DNA of 7,119 nt, taken from positions 1 through 7,119 of the forward strand of contig JAIROD010000011.1 of the NCBI GenBank assembly GCA_031257725.1, in the 5' to 3' direction. Under the pieces are notes generated by a model. The model saw only the letters and a list, made by a program, of their open reading frames with translations, did not search any database and had not been told where the DNA came from. The first letter of the stretch is position 1. Every line of letters begins with the position of its first letter. The stretch is from Planctomycetaceae bacterium. Its GTDB lineage: Bacteria > Planctomycetota > Planctomycetia > Pirellulales > Thermoguttaceae. Below, piece after piece: positions 1 through 5,499 of the stretch. The translations under genes and the position numbers were made by a program.

Positions 1-10
1 CCTTTTTTTT

Positions 11-95
11 AATAAGGTAATAAGGTTTGTTTGTTGTGGGAACAATGGCTACTAAGGTTGTTTTGTTTGAAAATAAGGTAAAAATAAGGTTTGTT
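11..95. repeat. AATAAGGT direct-repeat cluster
   Basis: AATAAGGT occurs at 11-18, 19-26, 72-79 and 83-90. The second and fourth copies run on into TTTGTT. A degenerate form, CTAAGGTTGTT, lies at 52-62. Copies come in pairs 8 to 11 bases apart, and the two pairs are about 60 bases apart. They could be tandem protein-binding sites or the decayed edge of an intergenic repeat. The spacing is too irregular for a CRISPR array. Confidence 0.6.
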
Positions 96-305
96 AAAGC
101 AATCCAATACCTTTTCGAAAATTCCACTGAAATATTACACCTGATGAGTATTTCCTGATAATACACTCCTACTGAATAATGACAAAAAACGATTACTCAT
201 CAAATTCAAGACCGCGTATTTTTGATCGCTCATGCGTAACATGAGTGAACACTAATTGTTTACCGGCTTGTTTTCATTTGAAAAACAGGTATCATGGAAT
301 CCTTC

Positions 306-322
306 ATTATAACCCTTATAAT
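306..322. promoter_or_regulatory. AT-rich dyad containing a perfect -10 hexamer, upstream of the metal ABC ATPase
   Basis: ATTATAA and TTATAAT form a perfect 7-bp inverted repeat around CCC, 86 bases before the start codon at 408. The right arm contains TATAAT (317-322), a perfect sigma-70 -10 hexamer, although no good -35 lies 16-18 bases upstream. A dyad overlapping a -10 would suit repression. AT-rich palindromes are known operators of the Fur/Zur metalloregulators, which often control ZnuC-type genes, but assigning this site to such a regulator is inference only. Confidence 0.3.
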
Positions 323-387
323 CCTTTTGCCTTTTTTTCCCGACATTGAAAATGTTTTAGAGATATGTAGGGATGTTAGGGACAATT

Positions 388-396
388 AGGAAGGAA
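388..396 (+). promoter_or_regulatory. Ribosome binding site for the ABC ATPase
   Basis: AGGAAGGAA is the only strong purine-rich Shine-Dalgarno-like stretch near the gene. It lies 11 bases before the ATG at 408 and 26 bases before the next in-frame ATG at 423, so it favours 408. An out-of-frame ATG at 398 is only one base away, too close for normal initiation. Confidence 0.5.
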
Positions 397-407
397 TATG
401 TTAAATC

Positions 408-1160
408 ATGGTGATTCAGTTCATGTCTGTTGCTGTTGAATTTCAATCGGTGAGTTTTTCTTACGAAAGTACCAATGTCGTGGAAAATGCAACCTTTGAT
501 ATTAAAACCGGCGATTTTGTGTCGATTATCGGTCCCAATGGCGGCGGGAAAACAACCCTGCTAAAACTGATGCTCGGAATCCTTAAACCAGATCAAGGTT
601 CTATCTGCTTGTTTGGATGTCCGCCGCGATTAAATTGTTCAAAAGTCGGTTACACGCCTCAGTTTTTGAGTGTTGATTTTAGTTTTCCTTTGTCGGTATT
701 GGATGTTGTTTTGATGGGACGTATCCGAACCGGTTTTTCACTGTCGCACCTCTGGTATTCTCAAAAAGACCGTAACGCCGCACGCCATTCGCTTCAAATT
801 CTGCAACTCGAAGAATTAGCCGAAATCCCGTTTCGTAATCTTTCCGGCGGTCAACGTCAACGTGTTCTGATTGCCCGCGCCCTCTGCGGTGAACCGGAAA
901 TCCTACTCCTCGACGAACCAACCAATAATATCGACGCCGCCTCAGAACAAATTTTGTTCGATACCTTGACCAAATTGAATCAATCAATGACAATTGTAGT
1001 GGTTTCACACGATATTGGTTTCGTTTCCCAATGTGTTAAAAACGTTATCTGCGTCAACCGAACTGTTGCCGTTCATTCGGCTTCCGCAATGAATGGACGA
1101 ACAATTCACGACCTGTATGGTCAACACGGAATGAAATTAGTATTGCACGACCATTTTTAA
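408..1160 (+). CDS. ABC transporter ATP-binding protein, ZnuC/MntB-like (zinc/manganese uptake family)
   Basis: This 250-residue cytoplasmic nucleotide-binding subunit would power a metal-ion importer. All ABC motifs are present: Walker A GPNGGGKTT (42-50), Q-loop Q85 in VGYTPQ, signature LSGGQ (145-149), Walker B ILLLDE (165-170) with a D-loop NNID (173-176), and H-loop H201 in SHD. Length is normal for the family. The stretch "VLDVVLMGR" after the Q-loop and the His-bearing C-terminus HDHF resemble ZnuC/MntB/SitB-type proteins, which serve Zn2+, Mn2+ or Fe2+ uptake. The start at 408 is chosen for the purine-rich site at 388-396; a start at 423 (MSVAVEF) also fits the family alignment. No permease or substrate-binding gene follows, and the next gene is a lipoprotein beyond a terminator-like hairpin. 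Partners may lie left of the window or elsewhere. The ATPase assignment is near certain; the metal is inferred. Confidence 0.92.
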   Translation: MVIQFMSVAVEFQSVSFSYESTNVVENATFDIKTGDFVSIIGPNGGGKTTLLKLMLGILKPDQGSICLFGCPPRLNCSKVGYTPQFLSVDFSFPLSVLDVVLMGRIRTGFSLSHLWYSQKDRNAARHSLQILQLEELAEIPFRNLSGGQRQRVLIARALCGEPEILLLDEPTNNIDAASEQILFDTLTKLNQSMTIVVVSHDIGFVSQCVKNVICVNRTVAVHSASAMNGRTIHDLYGQHGMKLVLHDHF

Positions 1161-1181
1161 GATTTATCCGGAAATCCGGTT

Positions 1182-1200
1182 TTCCGTTGAAAAAACGGAA
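1182..1200 (+). terminator. Hairpin after the ABC ATPase gene, possible terminator
   Basis: TTCCGTT (1182-1188) pairs perfectly with AACGGAA (1194-1200) around a 5-base loop, starting 21 bases after the stop codon, and is followed by TTTCATTTT. A weaker outer arm, CCGGAAA (1168-1174) with TTTCCGG (1207-1213), could extend it. The U-tract is interrupted, so intrinsic termination is plausible but not certain. Confidence 0.45.
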
Positions 1201-1260
1201 TTTCATTTTCCGGTTTGTTGTAAGTTTTACACTCATCACTCTTAAATATTCAATATTCGG

Positions 1261-1347
1261 CTTTGAACACAGAAAACGCGGAATACATGGAAAAAAGAAT
1301 TACTAAAATTCTATGCCGTGTTTTTCGGTGAGTTCCGTGTTCAAAAG
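1261..1347. repeat. Inverted, about 9-base-periodic intergenic repeat (CACGGAA type)
   Basis: The left arm contains a series of CACAGAA, CGCGGAA and CATGGAA units spaced 9-10 bases apart. The right arm read on the minus strand shows a similar series, CACGGAA, CACCGAA and CACGGCA. The ends match exactly as TTTGAACAC (1262-1270) and GTGTTCAAA (1337-1345). I recall similar periodic CACAGA/CACGGA repeats from intergenic regions of several bacterial groups, including planctomycetes. The palindromic arrangement would let a transcript fold into a long imperfect hairpin. No coding potential is visible. Confidence 0.6.
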
Positions 1348-1406
1348 ATGAAACCGAATTTTACGGTAAGATGAGTTTATTTAACCCCAAAGTTTGTTTA
1401 TTTCAC

Positions 1407-1412
1407 AGGAGA
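1407..1412 (+). promoter_or_regulatory. Ribosome binding site that fixes the lipoprotein start at 1419
   Basis: AGGAGA lies six bases before ATG 1419. The in-frame ATG at 1371 has no comparable site and would place 16 unrelated residues before the signal peptide, so 1419 is the better start. Confidence 0.75.
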
Positions 1413-1418
1413 CTCAAA

Positions 1419-3005
1419 ATGAAACGATTCATTTGTTTAGTGTTTGGTATTTCACTTTTAACATTTACCGGTTGCCCGCCGCAACCGCAACCGCAACCGC
1501 AACCAACTCCGGTTCCCACTACAAAATCAATAGTTTCACCGGGAACAACAGAAACAAAATTTGAACCCCAAAAACCGGAAGAATCGAAAACCGAATCGCC
1601 AAAACCGGAAGAATCCGAAACGGAATCCACTAAACCCGATGTTGCGAAGGAAGTTGGCGAAGCGGTTAAAGAAACAAAAGAAGCCGCTGCTGCGGTTGCC
1701 CAAGTTACCGTCGAAAAGGCAAAAGAAACCGTAGAACAAGCGAAAGAAACTGCCGCAAAAGCAGTCGAAACAATTAAAGAAACTGCGGGAAAAGTTGTTG
1801 AAAAAGTCGAAACCGCTGTTGCCGGAAGTGAAAAAGAAATCGATTCGCTTCTTGGCGATGCTGCCGGTAAACCAAAAGAAATTCTTGATATTATCAAGAG
1901 TTACAAAACCAAACGGGCATTCGATTCGGCAAAGAATGCAGCACGAAAACCCAAAGTGTTCTCAAAATTACCGGAAGAACTCCATAACCCTGACGGAATG
2001 ACGATCAACGACAAAACCGGTACACTTTTTCTTTCCAGCCCAAATTTCAATCGCCGACCGGACGATAAAGGCACAAAAATTCATCCGGGTTATCTGGTCA
2101 AAGTCAATCTTGATGGAACAACCGAAAATGTGTTGACGTTTGAGGAGGTTGAAAATATTCAGGTTCCATCAACAAAGCAAATCGGACCGATGGGACTTGA
2201 TTTCGGACCCGATGGTCATCTTTACGTTTGCGATAACCAATATTTTTTCGATACAACAAATAAATCCCGGATTCTTCGCGTTTTAATGGACGGCGATCAA
2301 CCGACCGGAAAAATTGACGTTGTTGTTGAAGGGATTAAACTGGCAAACGCTATTCTTTGGCTTGAAGATAAAGTGTTGCTCACTGACACGTTCCTTGATC
2401 TGGAAGGCGAATTTGGCAGCGGTTGTGTCTGGAAGTTCGGCAAAGACGAAATTCTAAATGCCGGTTCCGGTGAAAATCCGCCAATCAAATTGAATCCGCT
2501 CAAAAAGGTTGAAGATGATCCGCATTGCGTGACCATTCAAACGGTTAAAAAAATCCCCGGCGGCGGGAATGGGGGAGCGGATGGAATTACTGCCGATTCG
2601 GACGGAGTTGTGTATTTCGGCAACTTCGGAAACGGTGAAATGTACCGGCTTGTTTTCGACGCAGAAGGTAAAGGAGCCGTCGATATTATTCATCCCGCCG
2701 GAACATATTTTCATTGTTGTGACGGAATCTATTTTGACAAAGGAACCAATAAAGTTTACGTAACCGATTCGGCAAGTAATGCTGTTCACGCTTTTACTCC
2801 GCCGAAAGCGGATGAACCTGCCGTATTCGAAACAATTTGGGAAAGTCCGAATACGGATGGAGCCGACGGTTCACTCGATCAGCCATGCGAAGCGGTTGTG
2901 ATCGGGAAAAAGTTAATCATCGCCAATTTCGATTGGCCCTTCCCGGAATTACTCAACACCGCCAGCGATGAACCTTCAACGTTAAGCGTCATCGAACTGG
3001 AATAA
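1419..3005 (+). CDS. Lipoprotein with helical stalk and SMP-30/gluconolactonase-like beta-propeller
   Basis: A 528-residue predicted lipoprotein. The signal peptide MKRFICLVFGISLLTFTGC ends in a lipobox-like site with acylated Cys19; the -3 residue is Phe, which is less usual. Next come a Pro-Gln linker (20-30), a KPEES-type Lys/Glu/Ser-rich segment (48-73) and a Lys/Glu/Ala/Thr-rich helix (about 74-137) with AKET-like repeats resembling LEA-type or coiled stalks. The rest (about 182-528) looks like a six-bladed beta-propeller: six similar strands occur at 190-207, 256-273, 308-324, 386-403, 433-451 and 488-505, including PDGMTIND, GPMGLDFGPDGHLYV and ADGITADSDGVVYFGNF. This resembles SMP-30/gluconolactonase/NHL-type propellers, which act as lactonases or as ligand-binding scaffolds. 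The substrate is unknown, and metal ligands cannot be assigned by eye. Likely place: anchored to a membrane with the propeller held away by the stalk. It appears monocistronic, convergent with the sigma factor gene. Confidence 0.85.
   Translation: MKRFICLVFGISLLTFTGCPPQPQPQPQPTPVPTTKSIVSPGTTETKFEPQKPEESKTESPKPEESETESTKPDVAKEVGEAVKETKEAAAAVAQVTVEKAKETVEQAKETAAKAVETIKETAGKVVEKVETAVAGSEKEIDSLLGDAAGKPKEILDIIKSYKTKRAFDSAKNAARKPKVFSKLPEELHNPDGMTINDKTGTLFLSSPNFNRRPDDKGTKIHPGYLVKVNLDGTTENVLTFEEVENIQVPSTKQIGPMGLDFGPDGHLYVCDNQYFFDTTNKSRILRVLMDGDQPTGKIDVVVEGIKLANAILWLEDKVLLTDTFLDLEGEFGSGCVWKFGKDEILNAGSGENPPIKLNPLKKVEDDPHCVTIQTVKKIPGGGNGGADGITADSDGVVYFGNFGNGEMYRLVFDAEGKGAVDIIHPAGTYFHCCDGIYFDKGTNKVYVTDSASNAVHAFTPPKADEPAVFETIWESPNTDGADGSLDQPCEAVVIGKKLIIANFDWPFPELLNTASDEPSTLSVIELE
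1479..1502 (+). repeat. Four perfect CCGCAA hexamer repeats encoding Pro-Gln
   Basis: Four tandem CCGCAA units lie directly after the lipobox cysteine codon region and encode PQPQPQPQ. Because the unit is six bases, copy-number change would lengthen or shorten the linker without a frameshift. Confidence 0.85.
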
Positions 3006-3032
3006 GAAAGATTTAACAGCAACAAATTCCTG

Positions 3033-3073
3033 TTGTCCCCGATGTCCCTAAAATCCGGGGACAAAAGGGACAT
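3033..3073. terminator. Alternative GTCCC/GGGAC hairpins between convergent genes
   Basis: TTGTCCCCG (3033-3041) pairs perfectly with CGGGGACAA (3056-3064). A competing pair is ATGTCCCT (3042-3049) with AGGGACAT (3066-3073). The element fills the 87-base gap between two genes that end facing each other, the right place for a shared bidirectional terminator. Neither strand shows a proper U-tract, so it may instead be a dispersed palindromic repeat; a related GGGATGTTAGGGACAATTAG lies at 370-389. Confidence 0.5.
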
Positions 3074-3092
3074 TAGGGATTATGGAGACAGA

Positions 3093-4679
3093 TTATCTTG
3101 AATTTCCTGCGTCTAAAAAGCAAGAGAGTTTTCGAGAGCGAATCGGATGTTGAAGTTTTCGGACTGCTTTCGCCTCAATTTGGCGAACACGTTCACGAGT
3201 TACCGAAAAAATCTTGCCGACTTCATCCAGTGTGTGAACAGAGCCGTCCCCCAGACCAAACCGGAGTTTAATGATTTCCCGTTCCCGATTGGTCAGGGCT
3301 TGGAGTACATCGTCAATCCGGTCGCGTAATGATGCCCGAGTTAATTCGTCGTCGGGGCGTAACTGTTTTGAATCTTCCAGTAATTCGCCAAAAGAACTCT
3401 CTTCCATCATTCCAATCGTTTGGTCAAGTGAAAGCGGTCGATGACCGATTTGCATAATTTGAGAGATTTCCTTACTGGAGAGTTGACATTGTGATGCCAT
3501 CTCTTCAATGGTTGGTGATGCTCCGGTTTTGTACTGAATATCCTGATAAACGCGATGAACACGGTTCAGAGTTTCCTGCATGTGAACGGGAACGCGGATT
3601 GTTCGGGCGTGATCGGCGATAGCGCGGGAAATTGCCTGACGAATCCACCATGTCGCATAAGTTGAAAATTTACAGCCGCGATGTTTTTCAAATTTATCAA
3701 CCGCTTTCAACAAACCGGTATTACCTTCCTGAATCAGGTCAAGGAAGGTCAAACCGCGATGACGATATTTTTTGGCAATCGAAACGACCAACCGGAGATT
3801 TCCCGCTGAAAAAGATCGTTTTACGTCGGCATATTCATCGTGAAGTTTTTTGGAACAACGGATATAATGATTGAGTGATTTTGGAGTTTCAAGGACATGA
3901 CGGATTAAACGGTGAAGTTTTTTACGATTACGGAAAAGAAAACCGGAATGAATCGGAATCAGATGTTGTTTAAGTTTACGAATTTTTTTCTGCAACGAAT
4001 TCATTGTGGACATGATTTTTTCGAGCCGCTCAAAATACGGCATCAAAAGAGCGATACGAAAACGGAGTTCTTGAATGAGGCGGAACGCCCGGCGGCGACG
4101 TAACCGAATGCGATGATAAACCGTTTTCTTTTCAGCGCGGGAAGTGTTATGTGAAACGATAATATGAAAATCTTTTCGGTTTTCGGCGTAGATTTTTTTG
4201 AGAGTTTCGATGTGAACGGTTATTAAACGCCCGATATGCTGTCGTTGTTGCCGATCAGAAACGGAGATATCTGCCATCTGGTCTAACCGCAAATGTCCCG
4301 TCTGAACTTTTTTCAGAATTTTTATTATTTGTATGAGCAAATAATCGTTAGCGAGAATGAACCGGTAAAAAGCTTTGCGGGACAGTTCAATTTTTGTTGT
4401 CGCTTCGTTTTCCTCCTGAAGAGTCAGAAGAGGAAGTTTTCCCATTTGCATGAGATAAACATGGATTGGATCGGAAAGTAATTCGGCTTCGGCTTGTTTT
4501 TTCCATTCCTCATCACTCGCTGATTCGGTTTCAGGCAATCCCCGAACCGATGACCATGAAATACGGCGTGATTTTGCCATAAAACTGTTGTTGTCCTCAA
4601 CAAGATGATAATCCGAAAAAATTTCGGCTTCTTCCGAATCAGCTATTGGGAGTGTGTGAAAGGAATTGACACGAATCAT
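3093..4679 (-). CDS. RNA polymerase sigma factor, RpoD/SigA family (sigma-70 group 1 or 2)
   Basis: A 528-residue promoter-recognition subunit of RNA polymerase. Region 1.2 is at about 69-103 (DPIHVYLMQMGKLPLLT). Regions 2.1-2.4 are at about 293-363, with NLRLVVSIAKKY, LTFLDLIQEGN, KFSTYATWWIRQAI and ARTIRVPVH closely matching RpoD. Region 3 follows to about 437 (PLSLDQTIGMMEESSFGELLED). Region 4 is at about 461-523, with TLDEVGKIFSVTRERVRQIEAKAVRKL as the -35-binding helix-turn-helix. The canonical acidic region 1.1 is not recognisable. About 190 residues, strongly basic (RIRLRRRR near 190-198), separate regions 1.2 and 2, a layout I associate with planctomycete RpoD-like paralogues. It could be the housekeeping factor or one of several paralogues. 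The ATG at 4679 has no clear Shine-Dalgarno site; Met34 is an alternative start. It is convergent with the lipoprotein gene, and a perfect dyad lies 42 bases upstream. Confidence 0.93.
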   Translation of the reverse strand: MIRVNSFHTLPIADSEEAEIFSDYHLVEDNNSFMAKSRRISWSSVRGLPETESASDEEWKKQAEAELLSDPIHVYLMQMGKLPLLTLQEENEATTKIELSRKAFYRFILANDYLLIQIIKILKKVQTGHLRLDQMADISVSDRQQRQHIGRLITVHIETLKKIYAENRKDFHIIVSHNTSRAEKKTVYHRIRLRRRRAFRLIQELRFRIALLMPYFERLEKIMSTMNSLQKKIRKLKQHLIPIHSGFLFRNRKKLHRLIRHVLETPKSLNHYIRCSKKLHDEYADVKRSFSAGNLRLVVSIAKKYRHRGLTFLDLIQEGNTGLLKAVDKFEKHRGCKFSTYATWWIRQAISRAIADHARTIRVPVHMQETLNRVHRVYQDIQYKTGASPTIEEMASQCQLSSKEISQIMQIGHRPLSLDQTIGMMEESSFGELLEDSKQLRPDDELTRASLRDRIDDVLQALTNREREIIKLRFGLGDGSVHTLDEVGKIFSVTRERVRQIEAKAVRKLQHPIRSRKLSCFLDAGNSR

Positions 4680-4720
4680 GGCGATATTGTTTTTTTTTCA
4701 AAATAGGAATAGATTCGTTC

Positions 4721-4740
4721 CCGATAATCCATATTATCGG
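4721..4740. promoter_or_regulatory. Perfect dyad upstream of the sigma factor gene
   Basis: CCGATAAT and ATTATCGG form a perfect 8-bp inverted repeat with a 4-base spacer, 42-61 bases upstream of the sigma start codon. The size and symmetry suit a dimeric repressor or activator site, or a small hairpin in the 5' leader of the mRNA. A possible TTGAAG -35 (minus strand, 4753-4758) lies just upstream, but no good -10 accompanies it. There is no U-tract, so it is not an attenuator of the simple intrinsic type. Confidence 0.5.
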
Positions 4741-4874
4741 TAAATAACAAACTTCAATCCGACACAAAATATTTTTTTTAGTCAGATCGTGGGCAATGGA
4801 AAATAATAAAAAATTCCCGACTTTTTCAATTACATTTCATCATTTGATTTACTTACAAAACTGAAAAAATCAAA

Positions 4875-5018
4875 GGGACATCTCTAATAATTCAATTTTT
4901 TATTTTCTGCCCATTTGTTAGCGACGGGGTTTACCCTGTGTTTCGGGGTTAAACCTAACAACGCGGGGCAAGCCCACGCCGTTAACGTTCGGTAAATTCC
5001 GAATTATTAGAGATTCCC
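4875..5018. repeat. MITE-like repeat, copy A, with terminal inverted repeats
   Basis: TCTCTAATAATTC (4881-4893) and GAATTATTAGAGA (5001-5013) are perfect 13-bp terminal inverted repeats. They extend outwards to GGGACA on the left and TTCCC on the right, with one base of slippage. Inside, GTTAG...GGTTTA pairs with TAAACCTAAC (4917-4961), and AACG/GGGC pairs with GCCC/CGTT (about 4961-4985), giving a three-stem fold. There is no room for a transposase; the element would have to move in trans. A second copy lies inverted at 5251-5350. Confidence 0.65.
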
Positions 5019-5078
5019 AAAGAATATTTTTGGCAATAACAGTTAAACTTTGATGACAAATTTTGATGCAGATTTCAT

Positions 5079-5223
5079 GCCAAATGACACACTTTTAATT
5101 ATTTTCTTAACTTGTTTTGAGAGCAAAGGTTAGAGCGAAAAAGTTAATTTTAGTGTTGGCGAAATGAATTTCAAAGTGTATCATTTTGCACATTATCTCT
5201 TATTTGTATTGTTAAGTGTGTCA
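5079..5223. repeat. Three copies of AAGTGTRTCA between the two MITE-like repeats
   Basis: AAGTGTGTCA is on the minus strand at 5085-5094, AAGTGTATCA on the plus strand at 5174-5183 and AAGTGTGTCA again on the plus strand at 5214-5223. The first two are part of a longer inverted repeat, 5079-5095 against 5173-5189, with 15 of 17 positions matching. They could be operator sites or arms of a decayed element. Confidence 0.55.
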
Positions 5224-5250
5224 AAATAAAACACTCAAAAAACAGATAGT

Positions 5251-5350
5251 GAAGAATCTCTCATCATTCAGAATTTACCGCAAGTTAACGGTGTGGGCTT
5301 ATCCCGCGTTGTTAGGCTTAACCCCAAACACGGGGTAAACGTCGTTGACA
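5251..5350. repeat. MITE-like repeat, copy B, inverted and truncated
   Basis: Read on the minus strand this segment matches 4916-5018 at most positions, sharing CCTAACAACGCGGG, AAGCCCAC, CCGTTAAC and CGGTAAATTC. It keeps one diverged terminal repeat, AATCTCTCATCATTC (5255-5269). The other end is missing: beyond 5350 the similarity stops and a different repeat begins. Differences from copy A include a 2-base gap in the ACGGGGTTTACCC segment. Confidence 0.65.
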
Positions 5351-5360
5351 ATCAATTTTA

Positions 5361-5390
5361 TCCACAGATTAAACAGATTGTCGCAGATGG
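5361..5390. repeat. Short CAGATT-periodic repeat
   Basis: CAGATT starts at 5365 and 5374 and CAGAT at 5384, within the string CCACAGATTAAACAGATTG. The 9-10 base period is like that of the CACGGAA repeat at 1261-1347. Periodic CACAGATTA-type strings are common in intergenic regions of environmental bacteria. No function is evident. Confidence 0.45.
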
Positions 5391-5407
5391 GGTGCGTTTG
5401 TTGGTTT

Positions 5408-5483
5408 GACTGGCGGGGTTCACTCCGCGTTTGTATCGCGATTCACCCCGTAACCTTATTAAAGCTAATTTAACACGCCAGTC
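5408..5483 (-). repeat. Hairpin-forming repeat downstream of the anti-sigma-like gene
   Basis: GACTGGCG (5408-5415) pairs perfectly with CGCCAGTC (5476-5483). Inside, GGGGTTCACTCCGCG and CGCGATTCACCCC can form a second, imperfect stem from CGGGGT/ACCCCG and CGCG/CGCG. It begins 17 bases after the stop codon of the gene at 5500-6717, so it may act as a transcription end or 3' stabiliser, but there is no U-tract and it may simply be an intergenic repeat. Confidence 0.45.
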
Positions 5484-5499
5484 TCTGAACGCTAGGAAA

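Larger units (their letters stand above)
1..407. other. Non-coding upstream region with short direct repeats and dyads
   Basis: I see no credible gene in this 407-base stretch; stop codons are frequent in all frames and no family motif appears. It holds a cluster of AATAAGGT repeats at the left edge, four copies of the pentamer ATGAG/CTCAT arranged as two inverted pairs (142-150 with 194-202; 227-234 with 240-247), an AT-rich dyad at 306-322, and a weaker dyad ACATT-GAA-AATGT at 343-355. It ends with the purine-rich ribosome-binding region of the ABC ATPase gene. It probably contains that gene's promoter, but no -35/-10 pair is convincing. Confidence 0.7.
4680..5499. other. 820-base non-coding, repeat-rich block between anti-sigma-like and sigma genes
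   Basis: No gene is supported on either strand. From left to right it contains an A/T-rich leader of the sigma gene with a perfect dyad (4721-4740), an AT-rich stretch with a TTTGATTT/AAATCAAA inverted pair (4843-4850, 4867-4874), a MITE-like repeat, a 230-base AT-rich spacer with three AAGTGTRTCA motifs, a second, inverted copy of the repeat, a CAGATT-periodic repeat and a hairpin-forming repeat next to the 3' end of the anti-sigma-like gene. Confidence 0.75.

Noticed and set aside
11..95. Possible CRISPR array from the AATAAGGT repeats
   Set aside because: The repeats are 8 bases, spacing is irregular and no spacer-repeat unit of CRISPR size exists.
679..1008. 109-codon open frame on the minus strand within the ABC ATPase gene
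   Set aside because: It is antisense to the Walker B and signature motifs and has an Arg-rich composition with no known domain.
1403..1897. 164-codon open frame on the minus strand, opposite the lipoprotein gene
   Set aside because: Its Ser/Phe/Ala-rich, low-complexity translation is the mirror of the Lys/Glu/Ala stalk codons. The plus-strand gene has a good ribosome site, signal peptide and domains.
2454..2789. 111-codon open frame on the minus strand within the propeller domain
   Set aside because: Antisense shadow of a well-supported gene, with no motif or ribosome site.
5150..5195. Possible sigma-54 promoter around TTGGCG and TTGCAC
   Set aside because: The GG and GC elements are not the required 10 bases apart.
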